A stretch of 64,000 nt of DNA from Synechococcus sp. AG-686-F08 (GTDB taxonomy: Bacteria > Cyanobacteriota > Cyanobacteriia > PCC-6307 > Cyanobiaceae): assembly GCA_003210315.1 (NCBI GenBank), contig QCVQ01000003.1, positions 35,036 through 99,035 on the forward strand, given 5' to 3'. The position numbers and the translations under genes were made by a program. A model generated the notes under the pieces. It worked only from the letters and a program-made list of their open reading frames with translations, searched no databases and was not told the origin of the DNA. The stretch's first letter is position 1; each line of letters begins with the position of its first letter. Shown here in pieces: positions 43,727 through 52,726 of this stretch.

Positions 43727-45094
43727 ATGGATAAAAACATATCCTGGAGAACTCTCCCTGGGTTCTACCGACCTGGAAAATCAAGCTTCAAATCCATTCA
43801 AGCCCTTTTCTCTGAATTCCTACGAGACAGGCACTCTCCAAGCTTGTTGCAAAATCACTACGGCAATAATAAATCTGATTCAATACATTGTGGATGGGGA
43901 GATTCTGCTCCATTAGAAAAAGAAATTAAATCCCAAGAAGACCTCGATACTCTTATCAATACTCCTTTTGCATTCAATCAATCTATTTGCATTGTCGAAC
44001 CTGCTGATCATGTTGGATTCAACACGATTGGTGAGCCAGTAAGAGCCTCAATCAATGTTGCATGGCTTGCTCAAAGAATTGCTGATTGCGACTCAATCGT
44101 TTTCCCTTTGTGGAAATCAGGCCTGATGGATAGAAAAAAACTCGCTCATGTCCTTACTTCTTCTCTAGCTGTTGTGTTTGAAGGTGGGCATCCCACAGTC
44201 AGAGACAGCAAAACATTTGATGAAACCAATTGCTCTCATGCTGATCTCCTCGATCTAAGCGAAGAACTTATTTTGTCAAGGCGACTTAGAAGTGCTCCCT
44301 CAATATTCATATGTTTAGGGCATCAGCTTGCTGCTCAAGCACACATACGATTAATAAAAAAAGCAACTCATGAAATACTGGAGACGATTGATAATGTTCT
44401 AATAAGTCAACCCAATTCTAGGAATGCTTTAAAACAGGTCTGCAATAAAATTCAGACTCTAGGCACAAAACTAAGAATCGTAAAAGATGAAAAAGTTGTT
44501 GCGAAAGGCTGGAATGATCCAGAGTTTGCCGTAGGAATTAATGAGGTTCCAGAGGCAGGTCACTGTGAAATCATTCACTATGAAAAATCAAATTCTCACC
44601 CCGACCCAGAACTAGCTGAATTAATTACCGCTCAAGCAATAACCGCAGAGGAATATGATGGTGTAATTGAAGAATCTATTTCTCACGAAAAAGACTTAAA
44701 CATTGTGATGTTTCATACTGACGAAGTCAACGAAGAAGCAATCTTATTTGCCAATTGGGCCTATCGCAATCTCTATCAATCACTTCTACCTGCAAGGAAC
44801 CAGCTTGTAATATCTGAACTTTCTTGGTTGTTTAATCTTCCAAGCAGTATTGAAATTCTGTGCTCAACAACTGCTGAGGGAAGATTATGCACAGAAGTTG
44901 CCGCTACATGTATCAATTACAGAGACTACGACACTCGACAAACTCGCAGATCATTTACTTGTCAATTCCATCCAGAGCTAAGAGATGACCTTAGGGAATT
45001 CAAAGAAAGTGGAATCCCCGCGTTCGATAGTCTAAAAAAAGACGATGGAATTAGATTACTCATTCGGATATTGCATGACAGCCTGATGGAGTAA
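43727..45094 (+). CDS. orphan class I glutamine-amidotransferase-like protein
   Basis: The 455-residue protein is AT-rich and unlike its neighbours in codon look. Residues 190-205 (APSIFICLGHQLAAQA) match the nucleophile elbow of class I amidotransferases, with Cys196 in the CLGHQ context as in CarA or GMP synthase. Residues 411-418 (TCQFHPEL) match the catalytic His-x-Glu (His415, Glu417). The Cys-to-His distance is about 219 residues, compared with about 85 in CarA, so a large insertion lies between. The first 185 residues have no family I know. No synthetase partner is nearby. Function unknown; the triad suggests ammonia release or amide hydrolysis. Confidence 0.6.
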   Translation: MDKNISWRTLPGFYRPGKSSFKSIQALFSEFLRDRHSPSLLQNHYGNNKSDSIHCGWGDSAPLEKEIKSQEDLDTLINTPFAFNQSICIVEPADHVGFNTIGEPVRASINVAWLAQRIADCDSIVFPLWKSGLMDRKKLAHVLTSSLAVVFEGGHPTVRDSKTFDETNCSHADLLDLSEELILSRRLRSAPSIFICLGHQLAAQAHIRLIKKATHEILETIDNVLISQPNSRNALKQVCNKIQTLGTKLRIVKDEKVVAKGWNDPEFAVGINEVPEAGHCEIIHYEKSNSHPDPELAELITAQAITAEEYDGVIEESISHEKDLNIVMFHTDEVNEEAILFANWAYRNLYQSLLPARNQLVISELSWLFNLPSSIEILCSTTAEGRLCTEVAATCINYRDYDTRQTRRSFTCQFHPELRDDLREFKESGIPAFDSLKKDDGIRLLIRILHDSLME

Positions 45095-45183
45095 TGAAAG
45101 GCTCTCAGGCAGCTGCAAAGTCTGAAAAGCGATGTAAATGTTGTATACAAGAATCCCGTCACCATGATTGCAAATCTTCCTAA
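45094..45183 (+). CDS. 29-residue Cys/His-rich peptide coupled to the amidotransferase-like gene
   Basis: The stop of the amidotransferase-like gene overlaps the ATG of this frame (TAATG). It encodes MKGSQAAAKSEKRCKCC then IQESRHHDCKSS. The C-terminal half has three closely spaced Cys plus HHxC, which could bind a metal. Its size and the translational coupling suggest a real peptide, but coding cannot be demonstrated from so few residues. Confidence 0.3.
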   Translation: MKGSQAAAKSEKRCKCCIQESRHHDCKSS

Positions 45184-45431
45184 GGATAAAAAAAGGAGCA
45201 AGCATAAGGACCAATACTGAAGGGGAGAAGCATTAGAGAGCAATCATTCTGACTACAAAGAATATTAGAATTCCCGACTCTTTGGTCCACTTGTTATATC
45301 TCAAAACCATCTAATAGTAACAATGCAATGTTTCTAAACTTAAAATATCAGTCGTCAATCCGCAACGGGTATGGAGATCAAGTCCTGTTCGTTCACTAGT
45401 GATCTTTAGACCGAATCATGAATGATTTGAA
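45184..45431. other. spacer before pheS with no recognised gene
   Basis: The AT-rich region between the small peptide and the end of pheS has no frame that I can support. It marks the boundary of the AT-rich patch, since composition returns to GC-rich at pheS. Confidence 0.35.
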
Positions 45432-46439
45432 TCAGAACTGATCCAGAAAGCGCAGATCACTGGTGTAGAGGCGGCGGATGTCATCGATGCCATGGCGCAC
45501 CATGCAGAACCGTTCCACTCCCAAACCGGCTGCAAAACCGCTCCAACGATCGGGATCAAGGCCCAATCCTTCCAACACTGCCGGATCCACCATTCCGCAA
45601 CCCATCACCTCAAGCCAGCGCCCTCGCCATTGGACATCCACCTCAGCGGAGGGTTCCGTAAACGGGAAGTAACTGGCGCGAAAGCGCACCGGAAGGTCGC
45701 CAAAGAACGCCTTGAGAAACTGCATCACCGTGCCGCGAAGGTGGCTGAAATCCAAACCTTCATCAATAGCCAGCACCTCCACCTGATGAAACACAGGCGA
45801 ATGGGTTGCATCGACCGCATCCCGTCGATACACCCGGCCTGGAGCCACGATTCGCACCGGGGGGGGATTGGTTTCAAGGTGTCGGATCTGCACCGGCGAG
45901 GTGTGGGTGCGCAGCAACAGGTTGTCTTGCAAATAAAAAGTGTCCTGCATGTCACGCGCAGGATGCTCAGGCGGAATGTTCAGCGCCGTGAAGTTGTGGT
46001 GATCCGTCTCCACTTCAGGGCCTTCCTCCACCTGATAACCAAGGCCGCAGAACAGATCAACGATCTCCTCGGTGGTGGTGATCAACGGATGCCGGTGCCC
46101 CATCGGCACCCCCAGCGGAGCCGCCGTGACATCAAGCGTTTCAGCTGCGATTCGTGTCGCCATCGCAGCACTGTTCACCGCCTCGAGGCGCTCAGATAGC
46201 AGCTGCTGCACCAAGGTTTTCAACACATTGGCGCGCTGGCCCACCAAGGGACGTTCATTCCCCGGCAACTTGCCCATCGCCCCCAGCACAGCTGAGAGCC
46301 GCCCCTTCTTGCCCAACAGACCTACCCGAAGCTGCTCCAGGGCAGTGGCATCGGCGGCCGCCTGAATCTCAACCGCCGCCTCCGCTTCTAGGGCGTCCAG
46401 CTGATCAGTGAGCTGCTGCAGGGAGATCGTGGCGCTCAA
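45432..46439 (-). CDS. pheS: phenylalanine-tRNA ligase alpha subunit
   Basis: The 335-residue protein (from a TTG at 46439, giving [20 protein letters not shown], the usual front of the cyanobacterial protein; ATG codons further upstream at 46475 exist) contains the class II tRNA synthetase motifs: motif 2 with [21 protein letters not shown], and motif 3 [18 protein letters not shown]. The N-terminal coiled coil that binds tRNA is present. It charges tRNA-Phe together with the beta subunit, which is not in this window. Confidence 0.92.
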   Translation of the reverse strand: MSATISLQQLTDQLDALEAEAAVEIQAAADATALEQLRVGLLGKKGRLSAVLGAMGKLPGNERPLVGQRANVLKTLVQQLLSERLEAVNSAAMATRIAAETLDVTAAPLGVPMGHRHPLITTTEEIVDLFCGLGYQVEEGPEVETDHHNFTALNIPPEHPARDMQDTFYLQDNLLLRTHTSPVQIRHLETNPPPVRIVAPGRVYRRDAVDATHSPVFHQVEVLAIDEGLDFSHLRGTVMQFLKAFFGDLPVRFRASYFPFTEPSAEVDVQWRGRWLEVMGCGMVDPAVLEGLGLDPDRWSGFAAGLGVERFCMVRHGIDDIRRLYTSDLRFLDQF

Positions 46440-46513
46440 GGCATTGGTTTCGCGGCAATGACTGTAGGCAGCCATCACGACTAGGTTCCAACCAACGCTT
46501 ACCAACCCTTCTG

Positions 46514-47311
46514 ATGACTCCCCTGCGGATCCTGATCAGCAACGACGACGGCGTGTTTGCCGACGGCATCCGCACCCTGGCGGCAGCGGCCGCAGCGGCC
46601 GGACATCAGGTCACGGTGGTGTGTCCCGACCAGGAGCGATCGGCCACGGGCCACGGCCTAACCCTCCAAACCCCCATCCGTGCCGAGCGCGCTGATGAGC
46701 TGTTTGATCCTGGAATCAAAGCCTGGGCCTGCAGTGGCACCCCGGCGGATTGCATGAAATTAGCCCTGTTTGAGTTGCTTCCTGAAAAGCCCGATCTGGT
46801 GCTATCGGGGATCAACCATGGACCCAACCTCGGCACCGATGTGTTTTGCTCCGGCACCGTGGCAGCCGCGATGGAGGGCACGCTGGAGGGCCTGCCAGCG
46901 ATGGCCGTTAGCAGTGCTTGTTTTCAGTGGAGAGAATTCCAAGCCGCCGCAACCTTGGCCATCCAGGTGGCAGAGGCAGCCCTTGCCGATCGATGGCCAG
47001 AAAACTTACTGCTCAATCTCAACGTCCCCCCCTGCAAGCAAGAGGCCATGGGGAAACTGAGCTGGACCCGCCTCTCGATTCGCCGCTACGACGAGCAATT
47101 CAGCCCTCGGGTCGACCCCCGTGGCCGCACCTACTACTGGCTGGCCGGTGAAGCCGTCGAAGATTTTGAGTCGGGCGGTGATGGCCCTCGTGACTGGCCC
47201 ACCGACGTGGCTCAAATCCAAGCGAATGCCCCCTCGCTCACACCAATCCAACCAGAGCTTTTCTGGAGAGGAGGTCTCTCCTCCCTACCCCAACTGCACA
47301 TCGATCAGTAG
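46514..47311 (+). CDS. surE: 5'-nucleotidase / acid phosphatase SurE
   Basis: The 265-residue protein starts with [17 protein letters not shown], the metal-binding Asp pair of SurE, and contains [23 protein letters not shown] and a C-terminal beta-rich region. SurE hydrolyses nucleoside 5' (and 3') monophosphates and is a stationary-phase survival factor. It starts 9 nt after the pheS ORF's upstream limit and is divergent from it. Confidence 0.92.
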   Translation: MTPLRILISNDDGVFADGIRTLAAAAAAAGHQVTVVCPDQERSATGHGLTLQTPIRAERADELFDPGIKAWACSGTPADCMKLALFELLPEKPDLVLSGINHGPNLGTDVFCSGTVAAAMEGTLEGLPAMAVSSACFQWREFQAAATLAIQVAEAALADRWPENLLLNLNVPPCKQEAMGKLSWTRLSIRRYDEQFSPRVDPRGRTYYWLAGEAVEDFESGGDGPRDWPTDVAQIQANAPSLTPIQPELFWRGGLSSLPQLHIDQ

Positions 47312-47312
47312 C

Positions 47313-47873
47313 TCAGTTCGTGCGATAGATCCTCTGCAGCATCCACAGCGAAAAAATCAAACCAATGACATGGGCAAACAACACCTGGGTGTTGCTGAGC
47401 ACCGAGAGCATCTCCAGGGAGGTGATCGCCATGTTTTCACTCGCCCCTCTGGCACCAATGGCAATGCCCGGCGTCTGCTGTGATGCCTGCACAAACAAGG
47501 CCCCAGCAAGAGATTGGTAGCCCACCGCAGCGAAGACCAGACCCAACAAATCAGCAAACAAACTGCGCTTGATGGTGCGGCTCGCCTCACCCCGACTCGG
47601 TCGCGCACCACTATCCAAAGCGCGCCCCAGCCGCACCACCAACCAGCCCTGCCAGAGGCTGAACAGCAACACCAAAAACGACAGCGTGGTGAGTGACAAC
47701 CCCGGACCCAATCCCAAGGCTTTATCGGCATTCCTGCTCAAACTTCCGCCGATGTTGTTGAAGGTCAACACCCCCAAGATCACAATCCCAAGCCCGGTTT
47801 GCGTCCAAAAGCGGATCCACGCTGAGCGGCGCAAGCCAAGGGCGAGCAGTTGGAGATCGAGCCGATCGGCCAT
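47313..47873 (-). CDS. DUF3611 membrane protein
   Basis: The 186-residue protein has four hydrophobic helices and the features of the DUF3611 family of cyanobacteria and plants (ALGLRRSAWIRFWTQTGLG at the start and NTQVLFAHVIGLIFSLWMLQRIYR at the end). The family is thought to sit in thylakoid or envelope membranes; its role is unknown. It converges on surE, with 1 nt between the stops. Confidence 0.8.
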   Translation of the reverse strand: MADRLDLQLLALGLRRSAWIRFWTQTGLGIVILGVLTFNNIGGSLSRNADKALGLGPGLSLTTLSFLVLLFSLWQGWLVVRLGRALDSGARPSRGEASRTIKRSLFADLLGLVFAAVGYQSLAGALFVQASQQTPGIAIGARGASENMAITSLEMLSVLSNTQVLFAHVIGLIFSLWMLQRIYRTN

Positions 47874-47900
47874 GCGATGTAGGAGGTCTGTCGTCCAAAC

Positions 47901-48878
47901 TTGCCATCAACCACAGATCCGTGCACAACGCCGTTGATTCCTCTCTGCTCCCCACAGCAGGCCAAAACACCCACCACCCTGGCGTTGGGCAGCTTCGACG
48001 GCCTCCATGCGGGCCATCGGCGGGTGATCGCGTCTGTAACCGAAACGAATCACCTCCATGCCATTCCCACGGTGGTGAGCTTCTGGCCGCATCCACGGGA
48101 AGTGCTGCATGGTGAGCCACGCCTGCGCCTCGATCTCCCGGAAGAGAAGCTCGAGCTCCTGGAGCCGCTCGGCATCCAGCAGCTGGTTTTGGTGCCTTTC
48201 AATCGCCAACTAGCGCAGCTCAGCGCTGCCGATTTTGTTGAGCAGGTGCTGCTCGATTGCCTCAAGGCGCGCAAAATCGCTGTGGGAGCCAACTTCCGAT
48301 TCGGTCGGGGCCGAGAAGGCGACACCAACACGTTGCGGGTTTTGGCGGAAGCCGCTGGGGTACAGGTCTCGGTGATGCCAATTTTGGAGGATGCGGGGGG
48401 ACGAATGAGCAGCAGCCGCATTCGCGAAGCGCTCTCGAATGGCGACCTACAAGCCGCCAGCGCGCTGCTCGGCCGTCCTTATCGCTTCAGGGGAACGGTG
48501 GTGCGCGGCCGCGGATTGGGTCGTGATTTGGGCTGGCCCACCGCCAATTTGCAAGTGGATGGGCGAAAATTTTTGCCAGGTCTTGGCGTCTATGCCGCTC
48601 GCGCCTGGACTCAGTGCAATGGAGAAGGGCGGGGTGGCGAAGCGCTGCCGGCGGTCATGAATCTCGGTCCCCAGCCCACCGTGGACCCCAATTCGCCTTC
48701 AGCCGTTGAAGTGCATCTTCTTGATAGGCGCATCGAACTCGTCGGCCAGGAGCTTGTCGTAGAGCCGGTGGAACGGCTGCGCGGACAACAACGCTTTTCA
48801 GGCCTCGAAGAGCTCAGTGCCCAAATCGGTCAGGACGCCGAAGCAGCCCGTCAACGACTTCAGCCCACTGCTGGGTAG
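47901..48878 (+). CDS. ribF: bifunctional riboflavin kinase / FMN adenylyltransferase
   Basis: The 325-residue protein has the FAD synthetase nucleotide-binding motif LALGSFDGLHAGHRR near residues 27-41, SSRIREAL, and the riboflavin kinase segment VVRGRGLGRDLGWPTANLQ near residues 200-217. It makes FMN and FAD. The last 19 bases overlap a convergent small gene. The start is the first ATG in frame. Confidence 0.92.
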   Translation: MPSTTDPCTTPLIPLCSPQQAKTPTTLALGSFDGLHAGHRRVIASVTETNHLHAIPTVVSFWPHPREVLHGEPRLRLDLPEEKLELLEPLGIQQLVLVPFNRQLAQLSAADFVEQVLLDCLKARKIAVGANFRFGRGREGDTNTLRVLAEAAGVQVSVMPILEDAGGRMSSSRIREALSNGDLQAASALLGRPYRFRGTVVRGRGLGRDLGWPTANLQVDGRKFLPGLGVYAARAWTQCNGEGRGGEALPAVMNLGPQPTVDPNSPSAVEVHLLDRRIELVGQELVVEPVERLRGQQRFSGLEELSAQIGQDAEAARQRLQPTAG

Positions 48879-48979
48879 GCATTCGACAGTCCCCAGACGA
48901 TGAACACACCAATACCGCCCAGGAGGATGATCCCCCAAACCAGCACATGCATGGTGCTCTCGGATCCGCTGTTGTCCAT
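48860..48979 (-). CDS. 39-residue single-span membrane protein
   Basis: The reverse strand encodes MDNSGSESTMHVLVWG and then a transmembrane helix (IILLGGIGVFIVWGL) and the tail SNAYPAVG. Its first ATG (48977-48979) has a GGCGGCC leader but no classical ribosome binding site. The composition and length resemble small photosystem or membrane accessory proteins of cyanobacteria, though none is recognised. It overlaps the ribF stop by 19 bases. Confidence 0.55.
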   Translation of the reverse strand: MDNSGSESTMHVLVWGIILLGGIGVFIVWGLSNAYPAVG

Positions 48980-49015
48980 GGCCGCCGGGGAGCATGCGAT
49001 CCTTCTCAGACTGCC

Positions 49016-50077
49016 ATGGAGCCGATGGTTGTCGAAGCAGACGCCAACCTGCGAGTGGCGCGGCTAATCGACGCCAACCTGGATCGAGCACGAGAAGGGC
49101 TGCGTGTCATTGAAGACTGGTGCCGCTTTGGTCTGGATCGGGACGATCTCGTCGTGCCGCTGAAAGACTGGCGACAGCGATTGGGACAACGGCATCACGA
49201 TCGCTACCGGCGAGCCCGTTCCAGCGCAAAAGACGTTGCTGCAGGCCTGGGCCATCCCGCTCAAGCCAGTCGTTGTTCAGCCCCAGCGATTGTCAAAGCC
49301 AATGCCAGCCGGGTTCAGGAAGCCCTGCGCGTGTTGGAGGAATTCGGGCGGAATCTCGATCCAGACCTGGCCAGCACCTCAGCAGAGATCCGCTACGGGC
49401 TCTATGACCTTGAGGTGCGAATTCTCGAAGCCTGCGGACGTCAGCACAGACAGGAACGCCTCGAAGCCGCCAAGCTTTGCCTGATCACAGATCCTGATCG
49501 AGACAACAATTTGGAGCGAATGCTGCACGGGGTTGAAGCCGCTTTGAAGGCAGGCGTCAGCCTGGTTCAGTACCGCCGCAAACAGGGCAATGACCAACAA
49601 CGTCTGCTGGAAGCGCAAGCCCTGAAAACACTGTGCTGTCGCTTTGAGGCTCTGTTCATCATCAACGACCGCATTGATCTTGCGCTCTTGGTGGATGCCG
49701 ATGGCGTGCATCTCGGCCAAGACGACCTCCCCCTCTCAGAGGCGAGACAGCTGCTCGGCCCAGATCGCTTGCTCGGACGCAGCACCCACCGCCTCGAGCA
49801 CCTGCTGGAGGCCCAGCAAGAGGGCGCCGACTATCTAGGCGTTGGCCCTGTATTCGCCACCCAGACCAAACGCGATCGCAGCCCAGCAGGCCTGAGCTGG
49901 GTAGTGGAAGCCAGTCGTCACGCCACCGTGCCCTGGTTTGCGATCGGTGGCATCGATGCTGAAACGATCCCCTCGGTACGCGCTGCCGGCGCTCAGCGCG
50001 TCGCCGTCGTGAGCGCAATCATGGGTTCCAATGATCCGGAAGAAGCCAGCCGGACCCTGCTCCAAGCCCTCACTTAA
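49016..50077 (+). CDS. thiE: thiamine phosphate synthase with a ThiD2-type N-terminal domain
   Basis: The 353-residue protein has an N-terminal helical domain of about 130 residues (LIDANLDRAREGLRVIEDWC, KANASRVQEALRVLEEFGR), the ThiD2-type extension typical of cyanobacteria. The C-terminal part is ThiE: LITDPDRD, VSLVQYRRK, IINDRIDLALLVDADGVHLGQDDLP, GRSTH and GVGPVFATQTK. It joins HMP-PP and thiazole phosphate. ATG at 49016 is taken as the start (49025 is also possible). It is followed 21 nt later by thiS. Confidence 0.9.
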   Translation: MEPMVVEADANLRVARLIDANLDRAREGLRVIEDWCRFGLDRDDLVVPLKDWRQRLGQRHHDRYRRARSSAKDVAAGLGHPAQASRCSAPAIVKANASRVQEALRVLEEFGRNLDPDLASTSAEIRYGLYDLEVRILEACGRQHRQERLEAAKLCLITDPDRDNNLERMLHGVEAALKAGVSLVQYRRKQGNDQQRLLEAQALKTLCCRFEALFIINDRIDLALLVDADGVHLGQDDLPLSEARQLLGPDRLLGRSTHRLEHLLEAQQEGADYLGVGPVFATQTKRDRSPAGLSWVVEASRHATVPWFAIGGIDAETIPSVRAAGAQRVAVVSAIMGSNDPEEASRTLLQALT

Positions 50078-50098
50078 TTCCCCCCTTGCTTTGGTGCC

Positions 50099-50305
50099 AT
50101 GAAATTCACGGTGAACGGCGAACTGCGCAGCCTTGATCCATCAGCCGCACGGCTGGATCAAGTGATCCAGCAGCTTGGCCATCACCCACGACTGGTTGTT
50201 GTGGAATACAACGGCTTGATCCTGACGCCGGATCGATGGGAAGCCCAGCAGGTTCAAGACGGTGACAACCTCGAGATCGTCACCATCGTGGGCGGTGGTT
50301 CCTAG
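50099..50305 (+). CDS. thiS: sulfur carrier protein ThiS
   Basis: The 68-residue ubiquitin-like protein starts MKFTVNGELRSL and ends in VGGGS. ThiS is normally used with a C-terminal GG; here a Ser follows GGG, so the last residue would need processing or the tail is variant. It supplies sulfur for the thiazole ring in thiamine synthesis. It forms an operon with thiE upstream. Confidence 0.88.
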   Translation: MKFTVNGELRSLDPSAARLDQVIQQLGHHPRLVVVEYNGLILTPDRWEAQQVQDGDNLEIVTIVGGGS

Positions 50306-50330
50306 AGTTATCGGAGTGTGATATGCCGTT

Positions 50331-51302
50331 TTGGCCTCCTCCAAACTCCGCCCCCAGGCTGGTCAAATCAGACGCTGGCTCTCGGGATTGCTGGTGCCAG
50401 TCCTTGTTGTTGGCCTCCTAGTCCTTAATCCCCAGCCCAGCGAAGCCGCCCGCGGCGGTCGGATCGGGGGAGGCAGCTTCCGCGCCCCGTCCATGCCCAG
50501 AAGCGGTGGATATAGCCGCAGCTACGGAGGCGGTGGATACGGCCGCGGATATGGACGCGGCGGCGGAATGGGCTTTCCGTTCATCATCCCGATCTTTGGA
50601 TTTGGCGGAGGCGGCCTGTTTGGCTTCCTAGTTCTCGCGGCGATCGTGGGTGTGTTGGTCAATGCCGTACGCAATAGCAGCGGTGGCGGATCCCCTGCAA
50701 TCGGCGGCGGTTATCGAGCCCCCAGGGAGTTGTCCACCGGACCCGTGTCATTGCTTCAGATGCAGATCGGACTGCTCGCTAGCGCCAAGTCGTTGCAAAC
50801 TGATTTGCGTCAGCTCGCCGCATCCGCTGACACCAGCACATCGTCTGGTCTGCAACGGGTTCTGCAGGAAACAACCCTGGCCCTACTCAGGCAACCCGAA
50901 CTTTGGGTCTACGCCAATGTGGAATCAGGAAGCGTTCCCTTCAACGCGTCTGAGTCGACATTCAACCGTCTATCGATGACCGAACGCAGCAAGCTGCGCG
51001 CTGAAATCACCACCAACGTGGGCGGTGTCCGCAACAGCAACGCTGCGGAATTGAGCAGCAGCGGGGAGGCGGATGCCACCAACGAATTCATCGTGGTCAC
51101 GGTGCTTGTCGCGAGCCGACAAAGCGTGAAGCTCAAGCAAGCCAACAGCGGTGAAGACCTGCGCGAAACGCTGCGCATTCTTGGCTCCACATCCTCCACA
51201 GACCTGATGGCCCTTGAGGTGATTTGGCAACCAGATGGAAGTGGAGACGTCCTCAGCGCCGATGAGCTGGTGATGGCCTATCCAAACCTCCAGCACCTCT
51301 GA
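50331..51302 (+). CDS. DUF1517 membrane protein
   Basis: The 323-residue protein has an N-terminal hydrophobic segment, a Gly/Tyr/Arg/Ser-rich stretch (GGYSRSYGGGGYGRGYG), a second hydrophobic segment (GFGGGGLFGFLVLAAIVGVLV) and a soluble C-terminal domain of about 180 residues typical of DUF1517 proteins, which occur in cyanobacteria and chloroplasts. The role is unknown. The start is a TTG at 50331. Confidence 0.78.
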   Translation: MASSKLRPQAGQIRRWLSGLLVPVLVVGLLVLNPQPSEAARGGRIGGGSFRAPSMPRSGGYSRSYGGGGYGRGYGRGGGMGFPFIIPIFGFGGGGLFGFLVLAAIVGVLVNAVRNSSGGGSPAIGGGYRAPRELSTGPVSLLQMQIGLLASAKSLQTDLRQLAASADTSTSSGLQRVLQETTLALLRQPELWVYANVESGSVPFNASESTFNRLSMTERSKLRAEITTNVGGVRNSNAAELSSSGEADATNEFIVVTVLVASRQSVKLKQANSGEDLRETLRILGSTSSTDLMALEVIWQPDGSGDVLSADELVMAYPNLQHL

Positions 51303-51400
51303 ATCTGACTTAAGAAAATCTTCCGCCAAATTCACGACATCAAACAAGCGGTCAGGGATTCAACTCAATAGGTTTAAATCACTACCTCCTGAGTTGAGTC

Positions 51401-51604
51401 TTGACCTCCACTGCTCCACGCCTAGACCCCAGAGCCATGCAGTGGCAGACGAACGGCGAACTCGATCAAGGCGACCTAATCGAGCTTGTTTGCCACCTCC
51501 GCAACGTGGAATGCGACCAGCACAGCGTTGAGCTTTCACGCTTAGGCCAAAAGAGCATTGAGGATTCCCAAACCGACATCAAGTGGCAAAAGCAGGCCGC
51601 TTAA
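51401..51604 (+). CDS. small hypothetical protein
   Basis: A 67-residue soluble frame begins at a TTG at 51401 (MTSTAPRLDPRAMQWQTNGE); the ATG at 51437 would be an alternative. The C-terminal part (IELVCHLRNVECDQHSVELS) is helical with two Cys. I do not recognise the family. It converges with larB, one base apart. Confidence 0.5.
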   Translation: MTSTAPRLDPRAMQWQTNGELDQGDLIELVCHLRNVECDQHSVELSRLGQKSIEDSQTDIKWQKQAA

Positions 51605-51605
51605 T

Positions 51606-52271
51606 TCAGGGGTGTCTTTGGAGAATTCGCAAGGCAGCCATGGCGGCTCCGTAACCGTTATCGATATTGACCACCACTAGGCCAGGAGCGCAGCTCGCAA
51701 GCATTCCATCGAGAGCGGCCCGTCCGCCAGCACTGACGCCATACCCCACCGACACCGGCACACCGATCACTGGTTGGGGTAAAAGACCAGCAAGCACTGT
51801 TGGCAGGGCTCCTTCCATGCCAGCGCATGCAATCAGAATCGACGACTGCTGAAGTTTCGGCAGTTGTTCCATGAGCCGATGTAACCCAGCAACACCCACA
51901 TCCAGCAACAGGCCTGAATCAATGCCATGCCAATGCAAGGCCAGTTGCGCTTCTGCAGCTACAGGAAGATCGCTGGTGCCTCCACTGAGCACCGTCACCG
52001 TCCCAAGCTCCGGTCGCAATGTTGGCGGGGTTCCCGACGTTAAACATCTGGCCCGGGCCTCGAAACGCACAAGCTCTGGGTTGCAACGCTGGAGAACGGC
52101 CTGAGCCTTGGCCTCATCCACACGCGTGACAAGTGCTGGCTGATCTTTTACAGCAAAGGCTTCAAGAATGGCCACGATCTGATCGACCGATTTGTGCAGA
52201 CCCCAGATCGCTTCGCTGATGCCAATACGATCGCTCCGCTGCCAGTCGAGACGGACGTCGTCACTGCTCAT
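51606..52271 (-). CDS. larB: LarB-like / PurE-like AIR carboxylase-family protein
   Basis: The 221-residue protein is of the PurE/LarB family: VRLDWQRSDRIGISEAIWGLHKS at the front, VLSGGTSDLPVAAEAQLAL in the middle (cofactor-binding GGTSDLPV), and CAGMEGALPTVLAGLLPQPVIGVP plus GYGVSAGGRAALDGMLASCAPGLVV. LarB carboxylates nicotinic acid adenine dinucleotide in the nickel-pincer cofactor pathway, and the other lar genes are not here. Overlaps the upstream TIGR03792 stop by 4 bp. Confidence 0.83.
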   Translation of the reverse strand: MSSDDVRLDWQRSDRIGISEAIWGLHKSVDQIVAILEAFAVKDQPALVTRVDEAKAQAVLQRCNPELVRFEARARCLTSGTPPTLRPELGTVTVLSGGTSDLPVAAEAQLALHWHGIDSGLLLDVGVAGLHRLMEQLPKLQQSSILIACAGMEGALPTVLAGLLPQPVIGVPVSVGYGVSAGGRAALDGMLASCAPGLVVVNIDNGYGAAMAALRILQRHP

Positions 52272-52726
52272 GGCCGTAACAGTTCTCCTTCAAACACCAA
52301 AGGGAAGGGATTATCCATCTCTTGAGGCAGCGCCATCGCTTCGCGAGCAAGTTGCTCAAAGCGATCTTGCACCTCAGCCACCTGTTCGCTAGGGATCGCT
52401 TTCCAAGCCTCACGACTCGACCAACGAATCAAAAGGGTGCCCTCTTCTGTTTCTGGGTCCCAAAGCAGATCGCGACCCAGGAATCCAGTTTGTTGCGCCA
52501 ACCATGGCTCCCAGCTACCTCGTTCCGCTTCCATCCAGGCCGCACGTCCTCGCGCGGGTACCGAAATGCGCAAATGCTCAATCACAGCAACGTCATATCC
52601 GCCATCTGGATCTGCAAACGCAGCAAAACGAACATCGGCGGATTGACCCATCAACACAAAAGCAACGCAGATCAGAGCAGCGACCCTAATCATCAAAGAT
52701 TGGAAACGCTGAAGGAGGCTTTGCAT
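52268..52726 (-). CDS. TIGR03792-family protein
   Basis: The 152-residue protein starts at the ATG at 52726, in a TGATG overlap with the ispF stop. It has an N-terminal hydrophobic segment and then the antibiotic-biosynthesis-monooxygenase-like fold: VIEHLRISVPARGRAAWMEAE, FLGRDLLWDPETEEGTLLIRWSSREAWKAIP. This is the pattern of the cyanobacterial TIGR03792 family, of unknown function. The operon order is ispF, this gene, larB. Confidence 0.75.
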   Translation of the reverse strand: MQSLLQRFQSLMIRVAALICVAFVLMGQSADVRFAAFADPDGGYDVAVIEHLRISVPARGRAAWMEAERGSWEPWLAQQTGFLGRDLLWDPETEEGTLLIRWSSREAWKAIPSEQVAEVQDRFEQLAREAMALPQEMDNPFPLVFEGELLRP

